Translations under genes and position numbers: made by a program | The notes under the pieces: model-generated | Seen by the model: the letters and a program-made list of their open reading frames with translations, nothing else | Told to the model about the DNA's origin: nothing | Databases searched by the model: none | In this document: one piece after another, positions 59,570 through 64,000 of the stretch | How the letters are laid out: each line of letters opens with the position of its first letter | How positions within the stretch are numbered: the stretch's first letter is position 1 | Assembly: GCA_045636025.1 (NCBI GenBank) | Contig: JAZTWP010000005.1 | Span: forward strand, 1 to 64,000 | Direction: 5' to 3' | DNA: 64,000 bases | DNA from: UBA1081 sp045636025 | GTDB lineage: Bacteria > Bacillota > Clostridia > Oscillospirales > Acutalibacteraceae

Positions 59570-60001
59570 ATGAAGAAATTTATGGCAATTGTTATGGCTC
59601 TTGTGATTATGTCTGCTTGTGCAGTAACTGCTTTTGCAACAGAAAATGATTATGCGGTTTATCAGGGAAAATTGTTTTATAAAGTTGCAGACATAAAAAC
59701 AGAAAACACTGTTATTGTGGATGATAACGACAAGGTTCTTGCAGATGATGCTCTTGTGCCCAACGGTGCATATCTTGTGACCACCGAAAATGATGTTGTC
59801 TCAAAGGTTCAGATCTGCATTAAAGAAGATGTTAATTGTGACGGCAGAATCAATGCTGCAGATGCAAGAATGGCACTCAGACACGGTGCACAGCTTGAAC
59901 ATCTTGAGGGTGTCAGCTTTTTTGCTGCTGATATGAATGACGATAACAAAGTAACTGCTGCAGATGCAAGAATCATTCTTCGTAAACCTGCAAGAGTATA
60001 A
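59570..60001 (+). CDS. Small secreted dockerin protein
   Basis: 143 residues: signal peptide (1-23, MALVIMSACAVTAFA), a 55-residue beta-type domain (YAVYQGKLFYKVADIKT ... GAYLVTTENDVVSKV) and a type I dockerin with Ca loops DVNCDGRINAADA and DMNDDNKVTAADA. It has no enzyme domain, so it may be an adaptor, a filler or a regulatory subunit of a cohesin-based complex. Own strong promoter and terminator; RBS AAAGGAGG. Confidence 0.85.
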   Translation: MKKFMAIVMALVIMSACAVTAFATENDYAVYQGKLFYKVADIKTENTVIVDDNDKVLADDALVPNGAYLVTTENDVVSKVQICIKEDVNCDGRINAADARMALRHGAQLEHLEGVSFFAADMNDDNKVTAADARIILRKPARV

Positions 60002-60017
60002 TTGAATGAAAATTTTT

Positions 60018-60048
60018 AAGGAAGCAAGAAATTGCTTCCTTTTTTTGT
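60018..60048 (+). terminator. Terminator of the small dockerin gene
   Basis: AAGGAAGCAA-GAAA-TTGCTTCCTT followed by T5. Confidence 0.88.
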
Positions 60049-60136
60049 GCCAAAATTCAATGTTTATTTGTATATATATGACAAATTGAGATAAAAAATC
60101 TTAGCAGGTCTTCTTGCAATATGGTCAAAAAAAATC

Positions 60137-60165
60137 TTGAAATCTTCAAAATAAAGTGATAAAAT
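60137..60165 (+). promoter_or_regulatory. Promoter of the glg operon
   Basis: TTGAAA (60137-60142) and TAAAAT (60160-60165), spacing 17, about 40 bp before the glgB start. Confidence 0.6.
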
Positions 60166-60205
60166 AGTATTATATATAACTATAAGTATCGAAAGGAGTG
60201 TTGTT

Positions 60206-62095
60206 ATGGGGCAGAATGTCAGGGATGATTACAAAGTTCCGATGTATCTTTTCCACGAGGGAAGCAATGCAAGATCATATGAATTCCTCGGTGCACACCG
60301 TGCAGATGACGGCAGAATTGTGTTCAGAGTCTGGGCTCCGAACGCTGTTTCCGTTTCCGTAGCAGGTAGCTTCAACAACTGGTCTGAAGATGCGGCACCA
60401 ATGAATCGCATCAACGATGGTGATATATGGGAAACGTATGTTGAAGGTGTCAATGTTTATGATTCATATAAATATTGCATCAGAGCAAAAAACGGCAAGA
60501 CATATATGAAAGCCGATCCTTACGGTTTCCATACAGAAACCCGTCCCGATACTGCATCAAAGTTTTATGACATAAGTGTTTTTGAATGGGATGACTGTGA
60601 CTGGCAGGCGGAAAAAAAGAAAAAGTCTGTTTATGCATCTCCCGTCAATATTTATGAAGTTCATGCAGGCTCATGGAGAATGCACGATGACGGTAATTTC
60701 TATTCATACCGTGATCTTGCAGATTCGGTTGTTCCTTATGTGAAAGAGATGGGATATACTCACATTGAGTTTCTTCCTCTTACCGAATATCCCTTTGACG
60801 GCTCATGGGGCTATCAGGTAACGGGTTATTTTGCTCCCACATCAAGATACGGCACTCCCGAGGATTTTGCTTATCTTATAAACGAGTGTCACAAAAACGG
60901 TATCGGTGTTATTCTTGACTGGGTACCTGCTCATTTCCCCAAAGATGCACACGGACTCTATGAGTTTGACGGCACTCCCTGTTATGAATATGCAGATCCC
61001 CGTAAGGGTGAACATTATGAATGGGGTACAAGAGTTTTTGACTACGGCAAAAAAGAAGTCAGAAGTTTTCTTCTTTCAAGTGCCGAATTCTGGCTCAGGG
61101 AATATCATATTGATGGTATCCGTGTTGACGCTGTTGCTTCAATGCTTTATCTTGACTACGGCAGAGATGACGGTCAGTGGGTTTCAAACGAAAAGGGCGG
61201 CAGAGAGAATCTTGAAGCCGTTGCATTCCTGCGAAAACTCAATGAGATTGTCTTCCGTGAACATCCCGAAGTGCTGATGATCGCAGAAGAAAGCACAGCC
61301 TGGCCTCTTGTTACAAAACCCACAGCAATCGGCGGTCTCGGTTTCAATTTCAAATGGAATATGGGCTGGATGAACGATATACTCAGATATTTCGGTCTTG
61401 ACGGCTATTTCAGAAAATATAATCACGATCTTATCACATTCTCATTCTTCTACGCATTTTCAGAGAATTTCATTCTTCCGATTTCTCACGATGAAGTTGT
61501 TCACGGTAAGAAATCGCTTCTTGATAAGATGCCCGGTGAGTATGATGATAAATTCCATTCACTCAGAGCATTCCTCGGTTATATGTATGCTCATCCCGGC
61601 AAGAAACTTCTCTTTATGGGACAGGAATTCGGTCAGTTTATTGAATGGGATGAAAAGAAGCAGCTTGACTGGTTCCTGCTTGATTATGATGCTCATAAGA
61701 ATCTGCAGAAATACACAAAGGCTCTTAATCATTTTTATAAAGATAATTCTCCTCTCTGGGAGATTGACTATTCCTGGGAAGGCTTCAAGTGGCTTGTAAG
61801 TGATGACTGTGACAATTCGGTTATCGCATTCCAGAGAACAGATGAAAAAGGCGAGTCTGTTATTGCAGTATGCAACTTTACAAATGTTCAGCGTGATTCA
61901 TACAAAATCGGTGTTCCCGATAAAGGCACATATGATGTTGTTTTCAATTCCGACAGCAAAGAGTTCGGAGGCAAGGGTGTAAGCAAAAAACGTGTTTACA
62001 GAACAAAGAAACAGCCTATGCACGGTATGGAGCACAGCATAGATATGACTCTCCCCCCGCTTTCGACAATTTATCTTAAGTACAGAAGTGTATAA
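60206..62095 (+). CDS. glgB: 1,4-alpha-glucan branching enzyme
   Basis: 629 residues, RBS AAAGGAG. It forms alpha-1,6 branches in glycogen. An N-terminal CBM48-like region (FRVWAPNAVSVSVAGSFNNWS, near 35-60) leads to a GH13 barrel: EFLPLTEYPFDGSWGYQ, the nucleophile Asp near 308 in IDGIRVDAVASM, the acid Glu near 360 in MIAEEST and the third acid in PISHDEVVHGK (near 428). The C-terminal beta domain ends PPLSTIYLKY. First gene of glgBCD. Confidence 0.95.
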   Translation: MGQNVRDDYKVPMYLFHEGSNARSYEFLGAHRADDGRIVFRVWAPNAVSVSVAGSFNNWSEDAAPMNRINDGDIWETYVEGVNVYDSYKYCIRAKNGKTYMKADPYGFHTETRPDTASKFYDISVFEWDDCDWQAEKKKKSVYASPVNIYEVHAGSWRMHDDGNFYSYRDLADSVVPYVKEMGYTHIEFLPLTEYPFDGSWGYQVTGYFAPTSRYGTPEDFAYLINECHKNGIGVILDWVPAHFPKDAHGLYEFDGTPCYEYADPRKGEHYEWGTRVFDYGKKEVRSFLLSSAEFWLREYHIDGIRVDAVASMLYLDYGRDDGQWVSNEKGGRENLEAVAFLRKLNEIVFREHPEVLMIAEESTAWPLVTKPTAIGGLGFNFKWNMGWMNDILRYFGLDGYFRKYNHDLITFSFFYAFSENFILPISHDEVVHGKKSLLDKMPGEYDDKFHSLRAFLGYMYAHPGKKLLFMGQEFGQFIEWDEKKQLDWFLLDYDAHKNLQKYTKALNHFYKDNSPLWEIDYSWEGFKWLVSDDCDNSVIAFQRTDEKGESVIAVCNFTNVQRDSYKIGVPDKGTYDVVFNSDSKEFGGKGVSKKRVYRTKKQPMHGMEHSIDMTLPPLSTIYLKYRSV

Positions 62096-62165
62096 TATAA
62101 TGCACAATGTACAATGCATAATGCACAATTATATTTTTTGTAAATTGTTAATTGTATATATTATA
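62096..62165. repeat. Short intergenic repeats (ATGCACAAT type)
   Basis: AATGCACAATGTACAATGCATAATGCACAATT contains several 9-10 base near-copies and a partner TTGTAAATTGTTAATTGT on its right, which could fold back; here named in part only. This motif family is common between Firmicutes genes. Confidence 0.5.
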
Positions 62166-62182
62166 AGAAAGGATTGATTATT

Positions 62183-63403
62183 ATGGCAAGAAAAACAGAA
62201 TGTCTGGCTATGCTTCTTGCAGGCGGACAGGGCAGCAGACTGGGTGTCCTTACAAAAAATGTAGCAAAACCTGCTGTTCCTTACGGAGGTAAATATCGTA
62301 TCATCGATTTCCCTCTTTCAAACTGTATTAACTCAGGTATCGATACTGTCGGTGTTCTTACACAGTATCAGCCTCTTGAACTCAATGATTATATCGGCAA
62401 CGGTCAGGCTTGGGACCTTGACAGAGCAAACGGCGGTGTGCACATTCTTTCTCCCTATCAGCAGATTCAGGGTACTGATTGGTACAGAGGTACAGCAAAT
62501 GCAATTTATCAGAACATAAATTTCATTGACAGATACAACCCTGAATATGTAGCAGTCCTTTCAGGTGACCATATCTACAAAATGGATTATGCAAAGATGC
62601 TTAAATACCATAAGGAAAAGGGTGCAGCATGTACAATCGCTATGCTTGAAGTGCCCTGGGAAGAAGCATCAAGATTCGGTCTTATGTTTGTAGATGATGA
62701 CGGAAAAATCACTGCTTTTGAAGAAAAACCCAAGAATCCCAAGAGCAATAAGGCTTCAATGGGTGTTTATATGTTCACATGGAGCAAACTCCGTGAATAC
62801 CTCATTGCTGACGAAGCAAAAGAAGGCTCATCAAACGACTTCGGTAAAGACGTGATCCCTGCAATGCACAACGCAGGTGAAGTTATGGTTGCATTCCCCT
62901 TTGACGGCTACTGGAAAGACGTTGGAACAATCGACAGCCTCTGGGAAGCTAACCTTGACCTTCTCAATCCCGTTGCAAATATCGACCTTTCAGACAAGAG
63001 CTGGAAGATTTTCTCAAACAACCCCGTTACACCTCCTCAGTATGTTGCTCCCACAGCAGAAATCCAGAATTCTCTTATCACAGGCGGCAGCCACGTTGAG
63101 GGTGAAGTTGATTATTCTGTTCTCTTCTCAAATGTTACTGTTGAAGAAGGTGCAGAGGTTAAATATTCAATCGTAATGCCCGGTGCAAAGATCGAAAAAG
63201 GCGCAAAAGTTCAGTATGCAATGATTGCTGAAAATGCTGTTGTAAAGAGCGGTGCTGTTGTCGGTGAAGATCCTCAGGATTGTGACGACAGAGCTAACTG
63301 GGGCGTAGCAGTTGTAGGACCCAACCTTACAGTAGGCGAAAACGCAAAGGTTAAAGCTCAGACAATGGTTGTTGAAGATGTAGAAGGAGGTGCTGAAGTA
63401 TGA
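62183..63403 (+). CDS. glgC: Glucose-1-phosphate adenylyltransferase
   Basis: 406 residues from the ATG at 62183 (AAAGGA 12 bases upstream). It makes ADP-glucose for glycogen. The nucleotide-binding LLAGGQGSRLGVLT at the start, YRIIDFPLSNCINSGI, VLSGDHIYKMDY, FEEKPKNP and GYWKDVGT are diagnostic, and the C-terminal left-handed beta helix (VEEGAEVKYSIVMPGAKIEKGA) is present. It overlaps glgD by 4 bases. Confidence 0.96.
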   Translation: MARKTECLAMLLAGGQGSRLGVLTKNVAKPAVPYGGKYRIIDFPLSNCINSGIDTVGVLTQYQPLELNDYIGNGQAWDLDRANGGVHILSPYQQIQGTDWYRGTANAIYQNINFIDRYNPEYVAVLSGDHIYKMDYAKMLKYHKEKGAACTIAMLEVPWEEASRFGLMFVDDDGKITAFEEKPKNPKSNKASMGVYMFTWSKLREYLIADEAKEGSSNDFGKDVIPAMHNAGEVMVAFPFDGYWKDVGTIDSLWEANLDLLNPVANIDLSDKSWKIFSNNPVTPPQYVAPTAEIQNSLITGGSHVEGEVDYSVLFSNVTVEEGAEVKYSIVMPGAKIEKGAKVQYAMIAENAVVKSGAVVGEDPQDCDDRANWGVAVVGPNLTVGENAKVKAQTMVVEDVEGGAEV

Positions 63404-64000
63404 GAGGCAAAAATGTTTTAGGTATTCTCTATTCAGACGCATATAATGAATCTATCAGTGAGCTTACAGCACTGAGAACTGCAGGTTCCGTTCCTTTCGG
63501 CGGCAGATATCGTTTTATTGATTTCCCCCTTTCAAATATGGTTAACAGCGGTATTATCAAAGTTGGTGTTATTGCAAAGAGCAACTACCGTTCACTTATG
63601 GACCATGTAGGTTCAGGTAAATCATGGGATCTTTCAAGAAAGAATGCAGGTCTTTTCATTCTTCCTCCCTATAATTTCGGCGGCGGCAAATATTCAGGCA
63701 GACTTGAAGCACTCCGCAACACAATGGACTTCATCCAGGCATCAAAAGAAGAATATGTTCTTCTCTGCGATACAAATATCATCTGCAATATGGATTTCCG
63801 CAAACTGCTTGATTTCCATACTGCAAAGGAAGCAGACATCACAATCTGCTTTAAGAACGGCAAGTATCCTCAGCTTGCAAATCTTATGCAGTTCACTCCC
63901 GAAGCAGACGGCAGAATCACAGCAATGGCTGTTCCTCCCCAGGCATCAGAAGGCGAAGGCACATACGGTGTTAATATCATCGTTATGAAGAAGTCACTTC
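63400..64000 (+). CDS. glgD: GlgD, non-catalytic ADP-glucose synthase partner (partial)
   Basis: The start (MRGKNVLGILYSDAYNESI) and 200 codons are in the window; the gene runs off the right edge. It resembles GlgC (RYRFIDFPLSNMVNSGI, YVLLCDTNIICNMDF), but the N-terminal GGxGxRL nucleotide loop is replaced by GILYSDAYNESIS, as in GlgD subunits, which modify the activity of GlgC. ATG overlaps the glgC stop and GGAGG lies upstream. Confidence 0.92.
   Translation, partial: MRGKNVLGILYSDAYNESISELTALRTAGSVPFGGRYRFIDFPLSNMVNSGIIKVGVIAKSNYRSLMDHVGSGKSWDLSRKNAGLFILPPYNFGGGKYSGRLEALRNTMDFIQASKEEYVLLCDTNIICNMDFRKLLDFHTAKEADITICFKNGKYPQLANLMQFTPEADGRITAMAVPPQASEGEGTYGVNIIVMKKSL

Noticed and set aside
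1..64000. CRISPR array or tRNA/rRNA genes
   Set aside because: No series of regularly spaced repeats and no cloverleaf or rRNA-like sequence was recognised.

Overview
The window comes from a spore-forming, low-to-mid-GC Firmicute of the Ruminococcaceae/Oscillospiraceae type. It carries a cotJABC spore-coat operon, four dockerin-bearing proteins (one encoded by a prophage), glycogen genes glgB-glgC-glgD, a GH31 glucosidase and several sugar-type MFS carriers. A Ruminococcus with cellulosome- or amylosome-like assembly would fit, but the species is not proven.

Layout. 1-1717: a folded intergenic repeat and an MFS transporter. 1716-2222: the 3' part of cotJC. 2223-35260: a complete 33.0-kb siphovirus-type prophage. 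35261-35801: the 5' end of cotJC, then cotJB and cotJA. 35915-47034: two large secreted dockerin proteins (a CotH family protein, and a 1904-residue phosphodiester glycosidase/metallophosphatase), a GH31 glucosidase and a PC4/YdbC-like protein. 47269-53732: a second, head-only phage gene cluster. 54027-64000: two MFS/GPH carriers, a secreted alpha/beta hydrolase, a 143-residue dockerin protein, then glgB, glgC and the start of glgD.

The main observation is that the prophage is inserted inside cotJC, between codons 31 and 32. Removing 2223-35260 restores an in-frame CotJC of about 198 residues. Joining the prophage ends gives an attP with perfect 12-bp inverted arms, each 8 bp from a central CC/GG dinucleotide, as expected for the large serine recombinase next to attL. 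This matches the layout of sporulation-gene intervening elements such as skin in sigK.

Prophage modules in order: recombinase; a membrane DUF4041/T5orf172 protein; an S24 repressor and Cro-like gene flanking five 15-bp operators; an antisense DUF4145 gene with its own promoter; small early genes; SSB; a HUH replication initiator preceded by a strong hairpin; VRR-NUC nuclease; a sigma-like late regulator; terminase, portal, a minor head protein with a C-terminal toxin-like domain; scaffold, capsid, connectors and tail genes; an amidase endolysin with a dockerin; XhlA and holin; and finally an AT-rich pair (P-loop NTPase plus membrane protein) that looks like lysogenic cargo, possibly defence.

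Calls come from reading the sequence and recalling protein families. No database search was run.
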